NCBI GenBank assembly: GCA_012064385.1
Contig: QRDG01000474.1
Coordinates: 329,087-393,086 of the forward strand
DNA length: 64,000 nucleotides
Source of the DNA: Puccinellia tenuiflora
Lineage: Eukaryota; Streptophyta; Magnoliopsida; Poales; Poaceae
Direction: 5' to 3'
A program made the translations under genes and the position numbers. This document shows, piece by piece, positions 53,983-64,000 of the stretch. The notes under the pieces were generated by a model, which ran no database searches, was not told the DNA's origin, and saw nothing but the letters and a program-made list of their open reading frames with translations. Position 1 is the stretch's first letter, and the number at the start of each line of letters is the position of its first letter.

Positions 53983-54716
53983 CTATTTTTCGTCGAGGAC
54001 GGCACCGATGGTTGTCTCCTTTGTTGGATCATCCTTTGTGAGCTTGACTTTCTTGGTGTCATCCTTCGTCTTGAAACTTGAGTCGACCTTAGAGGACGGA
54101 TTTTCTATTGCCGGCATCTCATTAGGACCCATTGTTTTCTTGAGGTCCTCCAGCTCTTCTCTGGAGATTTCTTCTTCGGCATGAACGGCATTGGCAGCTT
54201 CACATTCCTTGGCCTTTCTGAAGTTTCCCTCCACCGTGATGATCCCATTGGGCCCCGGCATTTTAAGCTTGCTGTAGATGTAGCACGGCCGAGCCATGAA
54301 CTTGGCGAAAGCCGGACGCCCGAAGATTGCGTGATACGCGCTTTTGAAAGGGGCCACCTCAAACGAGACATCTTCTGTTCTGAAGTTGCTTGTGCTGCCA
54401 AAGGTAACTTTTAGGGTGATCCTTCCCATCGAAGAAGCTTGTCGTCGCGACACAATACCATGAAACTTCAGATTGCTGTGGCTGAGTTGTGACGTGGAGA
54501 GACGCATCCTTCTTAAAGTCGCAATATAGAGGATGTTAATGCTGCTTCCTCCGTCCATGAGCAACTTTGCCAACTTGTATTTGTCGACGATAGGGTTGGC
54601 GATAAGGACGTAGGTGCGCGTGGCTGGAACTCTGTCCGGGTGATCGCTGCGATCCCAGGTGATGGGAGTGTAGGACCAATCCAGGAACTGCGGCACTGCA
54701 GGTACCGTGGCGTTAA
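53983..54716 (-). pseudogene. Protease region of Tat3
   Basis: Minus-strand reading carries a retropepsin-like motif, LLMDGGSSINILY, with the catalytic Asp in D-G-G-S. FGRPAFAKFMARP follows, then an acidic Lys/Glu-rich linker toward RT. A TAG at about 53983-53985, probably from CAG, separates it from RT, and the same frame then continues as EHELVKFL. The upstream gag part is cut at 54716 by the Angela-like element. Confidence 0.82.
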
Positions 54717-56623
54717 TGATGGGGTCGCAGCATGGAAAACAAAAATTTTCTACGCGGCAAAGCGGAATAAACCCCAAGGATCTAGATCAACGAGATGAAG
54801 ATAGCGAAGATGAGATCCAATCTCTTACCCTCGAAGATCAACAAACGCGTTTTGTCGGTGCAGGGGTTGGCTAGTCGATCCCCGCAACTAGACTCGTCTA
54901 GTCGCGAGGAGATGTATTATCCTCGAGATCCAATCCGGTGAAGTGCAGCTACGGGCAGCACCTCCGCGGCGTCCACACGTACAGCTCGATGAAGACGTCG
55001 ACTCCTTGATCCCGCAAGCGAGACGACGTGGCCTTGATGATCTCAGCAGCACGACGGTAGTGCCGGTGACGATGACGATCTCCGCGAGCAGGGCTTCGCC
55101 AAGCCAAGCAAGAGGAGAGGGAGAGGACAAGGCGGCGCAGCAGCCCTAGGGCAAGGGGTGGTGCGGCTAGGTGTGGTGAGGTGAGGCGGCGGCAGCCCTC
55201 CGGGAGAGGAGGGGTGCGGCTAGGGTAGATGGGAGAAGGGGGTGCGGCTATGAGGGGGGGTGCGGCTGCCTCCAAGGTGTGTTGCGCCCCCCCCTACCCC
55301 TCCTTATATAGGTGGCGGCTAGGTCAAGGGGAGGGGGCCGGCCGGCCCCTCCTTACTTGCCCCCCAAGTTGGAGTCCAACAAGGACTCCTCCTTGGGCCC
55401 TTTCCTAAAGGGGTGGGAGCCCACCTCCTAGTCCAACTAGGAGTGGGACTCCCCACCTTGAGCCGCACCAGCCCATGGGCTTAGGTGGTGCGCCCCACCA
55501 AGTGGTGGCAGCACCCCTTTGCACCATGTGGGCCCCATACAAATTATGCGGTCCCACTTCTAGACTCTTCTAGAACATTCCGGAACCTTCCGGTACCCTT
55601 TAAATAATTTCCGGAACTTTTCCGAAACCTCCGGAAACCACTTTCCATATATGAATCTTATTCTCCGGACTCCTCCGGAACTCCTCGTGATGTCTGGGAT
55701 CCCATCCGAGACTCCGAATCACCATTCGTTCACTTCATCATTTAATTCATCGCAAAACCTAATTTCATCGGAACGTTAAGTGTGTGACCCTACGGGTTCG
55801 AGAATGCATAGACATGATCATATCAATAATTAATAGCGGGACCGGGATGTCCATATTAATTCCTATACACTCAACGAAAACCTTTTCTCGATTGAACCAC
55901 AATGCCGGAGATTCAATTAATCTCATATACGATTCCCTTTGTCTCACGATATTTTACTTGCCCGAGATATAATCGTTGACATCCCCATGTCTAGTTTAAT
56001 CTCGTTACCGGCAAGTTCTCTTTACTCGTCCATAATATAGGATCCCGGTGATTACAACTTAATCACATGTCTGCAGACTCTTGATGCTATATTACCGAGA
56101 AGGCCTGGAGATATCTTCTCCGTCACATGGAGGGACAAATTCCACTCTCGATTCATATCACCCAACAACCCACCATCGGAGATACCTGAAAGCCACCTTT
56201 ATAATCACCCAGTTACGAAGTGACGTTTGATGTCCACAAAGTATTCCTCCGGTGAATGGGAGTGATATAATCTCATGGTCTAAGGAAACTATATTTGGCA
56301 TATTAAAAGTGTTGACAACAAAACTTTTGTGACACGATTAATTGCAACTCTTTATTTGGGTCATGTCCATCACACCATTACTCCTAATGATATGACTCCG
56401 TTATCAAGTGACTATAACAAGTCCATAGTTAGGAAACTCTAACTATCTCTTGATCAACGAACTAGTCCTGTAGAGGCTCACTAGGGACTCCGGGTGTTTA
56501 CATTCCACACATGTATTATGTTTCCATTTAATACAATTATAGCATGGATAATAAACCATTATCATAAACTTGAATATGCTTAATAAACCATTTTATTATT
56601 GCCTCTAGGGCATATTCCCAACA
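54717..56623 (-). mobile_element. 3' LTR of the Angela-like element
   Basis: 1907 bp, minus strand from TGTTGGGAATATGCCC (56623). The TATA word CTATATAAGG is at about 55303-55314. Nearly collinear with the right-hand LTR, with scattered substitutions and small indels. Confidence 0.92.
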
Positions 56624-56639
56624 GTCTCCCACTTGCACT
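56624..56639 (-). promoter_or_regulatory. Polypurine tract (Angela-like)
   Basis: Minus strand AGTGCAAGTGGGAGAC abuts the 3' LTR start, as in cereal Angela/BARE elements. Confidence 0.85.
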
Positions 56640-58960
56640 AGAGTCAATAATCTAGTTTACATTTCCGCGATCCAACACCCATGGAGTCTCACTCATGAAG
56701 TCTCAGTGCTGATCATGTTTGCTTGTGGAAGAGGTTCTGTCCGTGCTCTGTACTTTACAGCTCTTTATGTTCTTTGCAAAATTGTAACTGTCACCTAATT
56801 TGACATTACTTTATCATCACATGATAAACTTCCTATCATCCCATGATAAAATCATTATCATATAATGCATATAATATGTTTGGTTATAGAGTGAGATAAT
56901 CATATCCTTTCATGCCATATGTATGATTAGTCAAAAGAACTTTCTCATAACACATGCATCTGGAACTCACTCAATCTTGAAACAACTTTCTCAAACCAAA
57001 ATATTATATCTTATTTCAATCCTTGAATTAATCATATACTCCTATATGTTGTAGACTTAACAAATCAACAGTGAACCTTGTCACTTTGATATTTCCGATC
57101 ATGCTTTTGCTGTGCTACTCTGCTATTAAGAGATCCCTAATTTAGTCTGGCTTTATGACTTCAACCAAGTCCACCATCTTCTAAATTTATCTCAATCTCA
57201 TGAAAAATGACTCCTCATTCAACATGTTCTTACAATTAAGAACTTGGGTCACATATCGTCACATACAAACATATGGTTCTTATATGTTGAGACCTATGAA
57301 CAATTCATATTGAATTCCAACATTTCCTCCAACCATCAATTTTGTACTGAGTTCTCTAACTCAATGCTTCACCTATATATCACAATGAGATGAACCATTC
57401 TTCTCCTGTTTCATTTTGAACTCCTTCAAAAACTTGTGTAGGTAAAACACCCTGACTTTGATATTTATCAAACTTATCTATCCTCCATAGATATATTCAT
57501 CTACATGAATATTTGACGTACAAACTAACTTCATAAGTTATGCATTGGTCCATGACAACATTTACAACATTTATGAAATCTCCATTTCATTAAAACATGA
57601 TGTTGTAAACTCCCACTCAAATATACCTCATACACATATTAAATTGTGAAGCCACTTTGGCTCCCACTCAGAAATATGTTATCTTTATATTTGACCATGA
57701 TTGACTAGCTCCCACTCAAACATATGTCACCACATATTTTGATCTTGGAAAATAGTTTCTGCTCTAACTTAATATATGTCACCACATATCTTAATTAGAT
57801 CTCACTCAGTTTCTTATGCACTTTCTCGACACTTTGGACTCCTCCAAAACTCTTAACTCTTAAGATTCGAGAACTCATATACGAAACACCAGCACTTTGC
57901 CAGTTCTAAGTTTTATTTATTCCACGCAAACTCTTTTGCCAAAATAAATATGTGAAACATTCTTTTCACAAAATCAAGTAACGATTACTTTATGATTTAA
58001 ACTTAAATTGGAATGACTTTTAGTCACTTTCGTATTTAAAGTTTCTATTTCTTCTTTTGTAGTTTTTGTAGGTATGTCTTGTTTCTCAAAACACGACAAG
58101 TAAATCATGAATATTATTTTGCAACTTTTGTCAAAATTCATATTCTTGAAACCTACTTCTCTTTAGACAAGCTAAACCAAAATTCAATGATCACCATCAT
58201 CAAAACCTTTATGTGTCAAGTTTTAACCAACATAGCACTTTACATATGTGCCACTTGATACATAAACATGCAAGGTTTAATCTTTCTAAACTCATTCCAA
58301 CAATTCTTTTATCCATGAAACCATTTCACGATAAAACCACTAAAATACATAACACAACCAAACACATTGGTTTGTTCCTTTTAGTCTCACATTGTGGAAT
58401 CTCTATTCATAATCTCATATGAACATTCTACAAAACTTTATTTGCTATGGCTCTTAATTATCTCATAATCTTTGAAACCACTATTTCACATAACTCATAT
58501 GCAAAATGCAAATCATTAAATAGATCCTTTATTTAAAACAGGAGTGTTTATCATAATAAATCTAAATGATACTAATGAAACCTTAAAAACTAAGAACCCT
58601 TTGTTTATGACCACATAATATCAAATACAATGTGACTACAATACTTTAGGTTTATCAAAACAGCTTTTGAATAAACTCTAAACATTGTAATTTGTGATAA
58701 CACTTGTCACAAGTCACCATACTAAACAATAACTCAAATATTTTGTCTCTTTTGATCAAATCGAAAAGACTCAATTATCTTGTTAACTTAATATCCTCTA
58801 CTTCCAAAATCTTATCATGACATGAATGAATACTCCTATTCACTCATCCATGATAAAATAATGATGTCTTTTATTTACTGAAAAATACAACCAACACTTG
58901 TGTTTATTTTCAGCAACTCATGGCATTTTCAGAAAAAATGGCATTTTTAATCACACTACT
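56640..58960 (-). other. Noncoding internal region of the Angela-like element
   Basis: Strongly AT-rich, with recurring CTCCCACTCA words (57600-57720) and no Copia pol motif in any frame. It replaces pol, so the element resembles a large non-autonomous derivative. Confidence 0.75.
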
Positions 58961-59713
58961 TAGTGATGCGCATCAACATGCTCTTCAGCACTAATAGTAC
59001 AATTAAAANNNNNNNNNNNNNNNNNNNNNNNNNNNNNNNNNNNNNNNNNNNNNNNNNNNNNNNNNNNNNNNNNNNNNNNNNNNNNNNNNNNNNNNNNNNN
59101 NNNNNNNNNNNNNNNNNNNNNNNNNNNNNNNNNNNNNNNNNNNNNNNNNNNNNNNNNNNNNNNNNNNNNNNNNNNNATCCCTTCCCATGACATAGTTCTT
59201 CACGTAATCCTTATAGCTGGGGGGAAGCGAACGCAGCACCCCATCTATTGCCATCTCGTCAGTTATTTCATGGTTCCAAACATCCACCATAGTATAATAC
59301 AGCCGGTGCATCTTACTTAGGTGATGTTCCAAGCAAGTGTTTTCTTCATCTTAGTTGAAAGAAATTCAATCCAGGCATTCAAACCTTGCAACTCTAACTT
59401 GTGCTATGAACCTTTGTTTCAGCTCATCGACAATCTCCATTGCGCTCAAGTTTCCAAATTGTCTACCAAGGTTAGAATCCATGAAGGCGCATATCAGCCA
59501 CTCGACTCTCAAGTAGGTGGTCTTTTGATCATACCACTCCATATACCCTTCATAGTCAACAAGTAACATCAGGGCATTTTTCTAAAGCTTCATCTATCAC
59601 GTAGAGCTCATCATTTTTGAAAAGGGCTTCTCTCAGACGCATGTACCACTCAGCAAAGTTGGACCCATCTAGACGCAGCTCCTCAGCAAGAACATACTAC
59701 TGTAGTCTCCCAT
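58961..59713 (-). pseudogene. Damaged gag of the Angela-like element
   Basis: Likely start ATG at 59711-59713. Readable parts in shifting frames: DGSNFAEWYMRLREALF near 59660, ICAFMDSNLGRQFGNLSAME near 59460, HLSKMHRLYYTMVD near 59310 and LRSLPPSYKDYVKNYVM near 59220. These match the gag (UBN2-like) region of Angela/BARE Copia elements. Frameshifts and stops break it, and an N gap removes part. After the gap only a short reading ends at about 58960. Confidence 0.8.
59009..59176. other. Assembly gap (168 N)
   Basis: Run of N inside the gag remnant; the true length is unknown. Confidence 1.
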
Positions 59714-60963
59714 GATCTACAAGGATTTTGCAAAGACATCTTTAGGACACTTGTTTATGATAATTTTAGTTCAAATTAATCAAATTAACGAACTCCCACT
59801 AAACTCAACATCTCTCCGGTTGATTAGTGACACACGATCCAAATTCACTACACCACCACCGATCATCACGTGAGATGATGTAGTTTCAATGGTGAACAAC
59901 TCAGTGTTGATCATATCATTCATATGACTCGTGTTTAACCTTTCGGTTCCGTGTTCCCGAGGCCATGTCTGTACATGCTAGGCTCGTCAAGACAACCGTA
60001 GTATTTCTGCTTGTGCAAACTGGCTTGCACCCGTTGTATGTGAACGTTGAATCTATCACACCCGATCATCACGTGATGCTTCGAAACGACGAACTTTCGC
60101 AACGGCGCATACTAGGGGAGAACACTTAATTATCTTGATATTAACATGAGAGATCACCTTATCATGCTACCGTCGCGATCACATCTAAGCATAACAATAA
60201 GGTGCATAAAAGGGATTAACATCACATGCAATTCATAATTGTGATATGATATGGCCTTTCTTCATATGCTCTTTAGATCTCCATCTTCAAAGCACCGGCA
60301 AGATCTCCATCTCCGGCATGATCTCCATCATCTTGGCGCCATCACCATGGTTGTCCACCAACTATTGCAACTACAACTAATGCTACTCTTAGCAATAAAG
60401 TAAAGCAAATTACATGGTGAATTTCATTGACACGCAGGTCACATAAAATAATAGACAACCATATGGCTCCTGCCGGTTGCCGTACTCGTCGACATGCAAG
60501 TCGCGAAAAGTTACAAACATGATCATTGCATACATTATCACAAATCACATTGGCCATATCACATCACTTGACCCCCTCTGCAAAAACAAGTTAGACGCCT
60601 CTACTTTGTTTATGCAAATTTTACGTGGCTTGGGTCAACGAGTTAGAACCGTTCTAATCTACGCAAAACCACAACGGTGATATAATAGTTGCTTATTTAC
60701 TCATCCTTTTGAAAGGCCTTCCATTGAAAATTGCATCCTCACTAAGCAAGAGAAACAGACCACCCGCCAGCCACTTATGCAAAACAAGTTGCATGTCAGT
60801 CGTGGAACCGGTCTCTCGTGCGCGGACGAGTAAGGTTGGTCCGGGCCCGCTTCAATCTCACAATACCGCAAAGATGCAAAGTGCACGCGAGAAGGTAGCA
60901 ACATAAAATATCAACGCCCACAACTCCTTGTGTTCTAATCGCATCAACAACTACGAAGATCTA
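59714..60963 (-). other. Untranslated leader of the Angela-like element
   Basis: Between primer site and gag start, without an ORF. Contains the GCATCACGTGATGATCGG word (minus strand, about 60070) and its near-repeat at about 59865-59880, an inverted-repeat-like TCACGTGA palindrome found in cereal Angela leaders. Confidence 0.7.
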
Positions 60964-60977
60964 GGCTCTGATACCAC
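60964..60977 (-). promoter_or_regulatory. Primer-binding site, tRNA-iMet type
   Basis: Minus strand GTGGTATCAGAGCC right after the 5' LTR end, complementary to the initiator Met tRNA 3' end as in Copia elements. Confidence 0.9.
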
Positions 60978-62887
60978 TGATGGGTCGCAGCATGGAAAAC
61001 AAAAATTTTCTACGCGGCAAAGCGGAATAAACCCCAAGGATCTAGATCAACGAGATGAAGATAGCGAAGATGAGATCCAATCTCTTACCCTCGAAGATCA
61101 ACAAACGCGTTTTGTCGGTGCAGGGGTTGGCTAGTCGATCCCCGCAACTAGACTCGTCTAGTCGCGAGGAGATGTATTATCCTCGAGATCCAATCCGGCG
61201 AAGTGCGGCAACGGGCAGCACCTCCGCGGCGTCCACACGTACAGCTCGATGAAGACGTCGACTCCTTGATCCCGCAAGCGAGACGACGTGCCTTGATGAT
61301 CTCAGCAGCACGACGATAGTGCCGGTGACGATGACGATCTCCGCGAGCAGGGCTTCGCCAGCCAAGCAAGAGGAGAGGGAGAGGAGCAAGGTGGCGCAGC
61401 CCCTAGGGCAAGGGGGTGCGGCTAGGTGTGGTGGTGAGGCGGCGGCAGCCCTCCGGGAGAGGAGGGGTGGCGGCTAGGGTTGAGGGGAGAGAGGGGGGTG
61501 CGGCTATGGGGGGGGGTGCGGCTGCCTCCAAGGTGTGTGGTGCGCCCCCCCTTGCCCCTCCTTATATAGGTGGCGGCTAGGGCAAGGGCAGGGCCGGCCG
61601 GCCCCCCCCCCCTTTGTCTTGCCCCCCAAGTTGGAGTCCAACAAGGACTCCTCCTTGGGCCCTTTCCTAAAGGGGTGGGAGCCCACCTCCTAGTCCAACT
61701 AGGAGTGGGACTCCCCTCCTATGCATGCCGCACCAGCCCATGGGCTTAGGTGGTGCGCCCCACCAAGTGGTGGCAGCACCCCTTTGCACCATGTGGGCCC
61801 CATACAAATTATGCGGTCCCACTTCTAGACTCTTCTAGAACATTCCGGAACCTTCCGGTACCCTTTAAATAATTTCCGGAACTTTTCCGAAACCTCCGGA
61901 AACCACTTTCCATATATGAATCTTATTCTCCGGACTCCTCCGGAACTCCTCGTGATGTCCGGGATCCCATCCGAGACTCCGAATCACCATTCGTTCACGT
62001 CATCATTTAATTCATCGCAAAACCTAATTTCATCGGAACGTTAAGTGTGTGACCCTACGGGTTCGAGAATGCATAGACATGATCACATCAATAATTAATA
62101 GCGGGAACGGGATGCCCATATTAATTCCTATACACTCAACGAAAACCTTTTCTCGATTGAACCACAATGCCGGAGATTCAATTAATCTCATATACGATTC
62201 CCTTTGTCTCACGATATTTTACTTGTCCGAGATATAATCGTTGACATCCCCATGTCTAGTTTAATCTCGTTACCGGCAAGTTCTCTTTACTCGACCATAA
62301 TATAGGATCCCGGTGATTACAACTTAATCACATGTCTGCAGACTCTTGATGCTATATTACCGAGAAGGCCTGGAGATATCTTCTCCGTCACATGGAGGAA
62401 CAAATTCCACTCTCGATTCATATCACCCAACAACCCACCATCGGAGATACCTGAAAGCCACCTTTATAATCACCCAGTTACGAAGTGACGTTTGATGTCC
62501 ACAAAGTATTCCTCCGGTGAACGGGAGTGATATAATCTCATGGTCTAAGGAAACTATATTTGGCATATTAAAAGTGTTGACAACAAAACTTTTGTGACAC
62601 GATTAATTGCAACTCTTTATTTGGGTCATGTCCATCACACCATTACTCCTAATGATATGACTCCGTTATCAAGTGACTATAACAAGTCCATAGTTAGGAA
62701 ACTCTAACTATCTCTTGATCAACGAACTAGTCCTGTAGAGGCTTACTAGGGACTCCGGGTGTTTATATTCCACACATGTATTATGTTTCCATTTAATACA
62801 ATTATAGCATGGATAATAAACTATTATCATAAACTTGAATATGCTTAATAAACCATTTTATTATTGCCTCTAGGGCATATTCCCAAC
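60978..62887 (-). mobile_element. 5' LTR of the Angela-like element
   Basis: 1910 bp, minus strand, TGTTGGGAATATGCCC at 62887 to GACCCATCA at 60978. TATA word at about 61556-61567. Flanked on the right by GATTC. Confidence 0.92.
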
Positions 62888-64000
62888 AGATTCGCCTCCA
62901 CGTGCCCTCAATCGAGCTCGGTTGCGAACCCTAGCCGAGTGGCTTCAGCTCGCCAGCGTGATTCATCGATGCCGCGCCTCCTCGCCATCCACCGTCACCT
63001 CCTCGAACCTCTGCTAGACCTTTTTCTCAACCTCGCCTCCTCTCTGGTGCTATCTACCTCATCCTCGACGCCGGTGGGATGGCAGTGAGCTGCAACCCGA
63101 CGTCGCCACCTTGCCGCCTGCACTCCTCTCTTGTCGAGCCTCTGCCCGGCCACGCCGCCATGACCCCTCTCTTCACTCTCTGCTTACTGGCGGAGGTCGT
63201 CTAGGTGGTGTGTGCTGAAGTGGTGGTGCTGCTGTCGTGCTGTGGATGATGTTGGTGGTCTGCTGTTGCTGTCACCGACAAGATGGCGGTGATGCCATCA
63301 CCGCAACCACGGTGATGCACAACTGTACGACTCCCTCGTCTACGCCTACTCCAGCTCCTCCTTGCTCTGCCTCGACTACAACTCAACCAGGTGAGTTTAC
63401 TTCTGTGACTGGCCTTTGTGCCGATTATTTGTGGTCTGTGGTGCTGTTTCAGTTCATCATGGTGATGAACTCCTCCCTCTAGATGTGATGTGCTATGTGA
63501 TGCTCCTGTTTGGATGATTGAATCATCTCTAGCATGTGTGGCTTTGCTGATGCTCTAACTCTGACGAAACTGAATATTTACAGTGTTCAAAGATGGGTTT
63601 ATATGTCTTATTATATGCGTATGGATCCTGTGCTTGATAGAATAGCTTTGATTACTGGATGGTTTAGCTTGTTAGATTGGTTGTGCTGCCCCTGTATATG
63701 TGTTTGTGCATAAAGTGTATGCTAGCTTATTTTGTTATGCTAGAAAATATTTCTATGCTCAAATAATTGATTGTTGGTTCAAAGACCTGAACCAGTGTAT
63801 GAAAATACATGATATACTAATGTTTTACTTGCTGTTCTAATTTACTTATGTTGTTATATGAGTTTTTGACGATTTGCTAGCATCCAAACATGCCAGATTT
63901 ATTTCCTGAGATAATAAGCATGATTGAGTATATGTTTCAGTGTTAAGTATCAAATTTTAGTGAGCTATAGTCTCTGGACAGATTTAGGTGTTGTTTAGCA
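62888..64000. other. Unassigned; GC-rich then AT-rich
   Basis: 62888-63380 is GC-rich (CCGCC, CTCGCC words) and ends in CAACCAGGTGAGTTTAC, a good splice-donor-like site. It is followed by T-rich sequence that looks intron-like. This could be a 5' exon and intron of a plus-strand gene continuing beyond the window, or the GC-rich core of another large LTR: the 38419 LTR has a similar CCAGGGTGAGTTCC transition near 39505. No protein family is recognised. Confidence 0.3.

Larger units (their letters stand above)
51160..54716 (-). mobile_element. Tat-type Gypsy element Tat3 (internal part, minus strand)
   Basis: On the minus strand, in order: protease (54716-53983), RT and RNase H (53982-52270), a truncated integrase (to 51545) and a short spacer. 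The C-terminal part of the antisense gene then reads on the plus strand (51160-51389). No LTRs remain: the right side ends in the Angela-like LTR at 54717, the left side in the Copia LTR. Stops, frameshifts and deletions affect every domain. Confidence 0.85.
54717..62887 (-). mobile_element. Angela/BARE-like Copia element, non-autonomous, two LTRs
   Basis: LTRs at 54717-56623 (3') and 60978-62887 (5') start TGTTGGGAATATGCCCTAG on the minus strand, the Angela/BARE signature. A tRNA-iMet primer site and polypurine tract are in place. The 4.3-kb internal region has a damaged gag and no protease, integrase or RT. The flanks do not match (GTTAA left, GATTC right), so there is no TSD. The left junction shares a ~13-bp word with Tat3, pointing to a rearranged end rather than a simple insertion. 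Confidence 0.88.

Noticed and set aside
55765..55972. Pairs of ~60-codon frames repeated at 62030-62237
   Set aside because: They recur only because the two LTRs are copies; noncoding LTR sequence.
58960..59332. Frames containing runs of X
   Set aside because: They cross the assembly gap and cannot be read as protein.

Overview
This window is plant nuclear DNA, almost certainly from a pooid grass. The LTR families, the 18-nt tRNA-Asp primer site, the Stowaway and CACTA termini and the Angela/BARE-like Copia LTR are all typical of cool-season grasses; the species cannot be read from the sequence. I see no intact host protein-coding gene, rRNA gene or functional tRNA gene. The window is a nested pile of transposable elements with two N gaps (24951-25147, 59009-59176). 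Most calls rest on termini, target-site duplications (TSDs) and recognisable degraded protein motifs that I checked by eye.

Layout. 1-5300: low-copy-looking DNA with a long degenerate minisatellite (650-1885), a GC-rich island (2270-2960), three MITEs (one nested in another) and simple repeats. 5333-13288: a plus-strand Athila-type LTR, then a minus-strand gag-pro-only Athila-type element (B) whose 5' LTR holds a solo LTR. 13289-14002: remnant of a PIF/Harbinger (HARBI1-like) coding region. 14003-23163: a minus-strand solo LTR (SIRE/Maximus-like Copia) split by a complete two-LTR Athila-type element (C, 16283-23142), each bounded by an exact 5-bp TSD. 23999-26076: another copy of that Copia LTR, then a decayed Angela-type pol fragment. 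28070-30480: two CACTA-like 5' ends, each with a tandem array and a tRNA-like module. 30541-43070: plus-strand Tat-type Gypsy element (Tat1) keeping integrase, an antisense extra gene and the 3' LTR, and broken by three solo LTRs. 43131-47438: 3' part of a second Tat element (Tat2). 47439-48977: a near-copy of 41530-43070. 48978-51159: Copia LTR. 51160-54716: minus-strand Tat element (Tat3). 54717-62887: minus-strand two-LTR Angela-like Copia element with gag remnants only. 62888-64000: unassigned.

How parts relate. Tat1, Tat2 and Tat3 share one architecture: pol on one strand and, downstream of it, a convergent antisense gene with intron-like splice sites encoding a PF04195-type protein. The Athila-type elements B and C both carry gag-pro but no reverse transcriptase or integrase, so they look non-autonomous. 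Five LTRs are solo with matching TSDs, so LTR-LTR recombination has been common here. The most puzzling structure is 41530-49037: a 1.6-kb segment occurs twice, once without and once with the Tat2 insertion at its edge. It is either an illegitimate recombination product or an assembly chimera of two haplotypes or homeologues.
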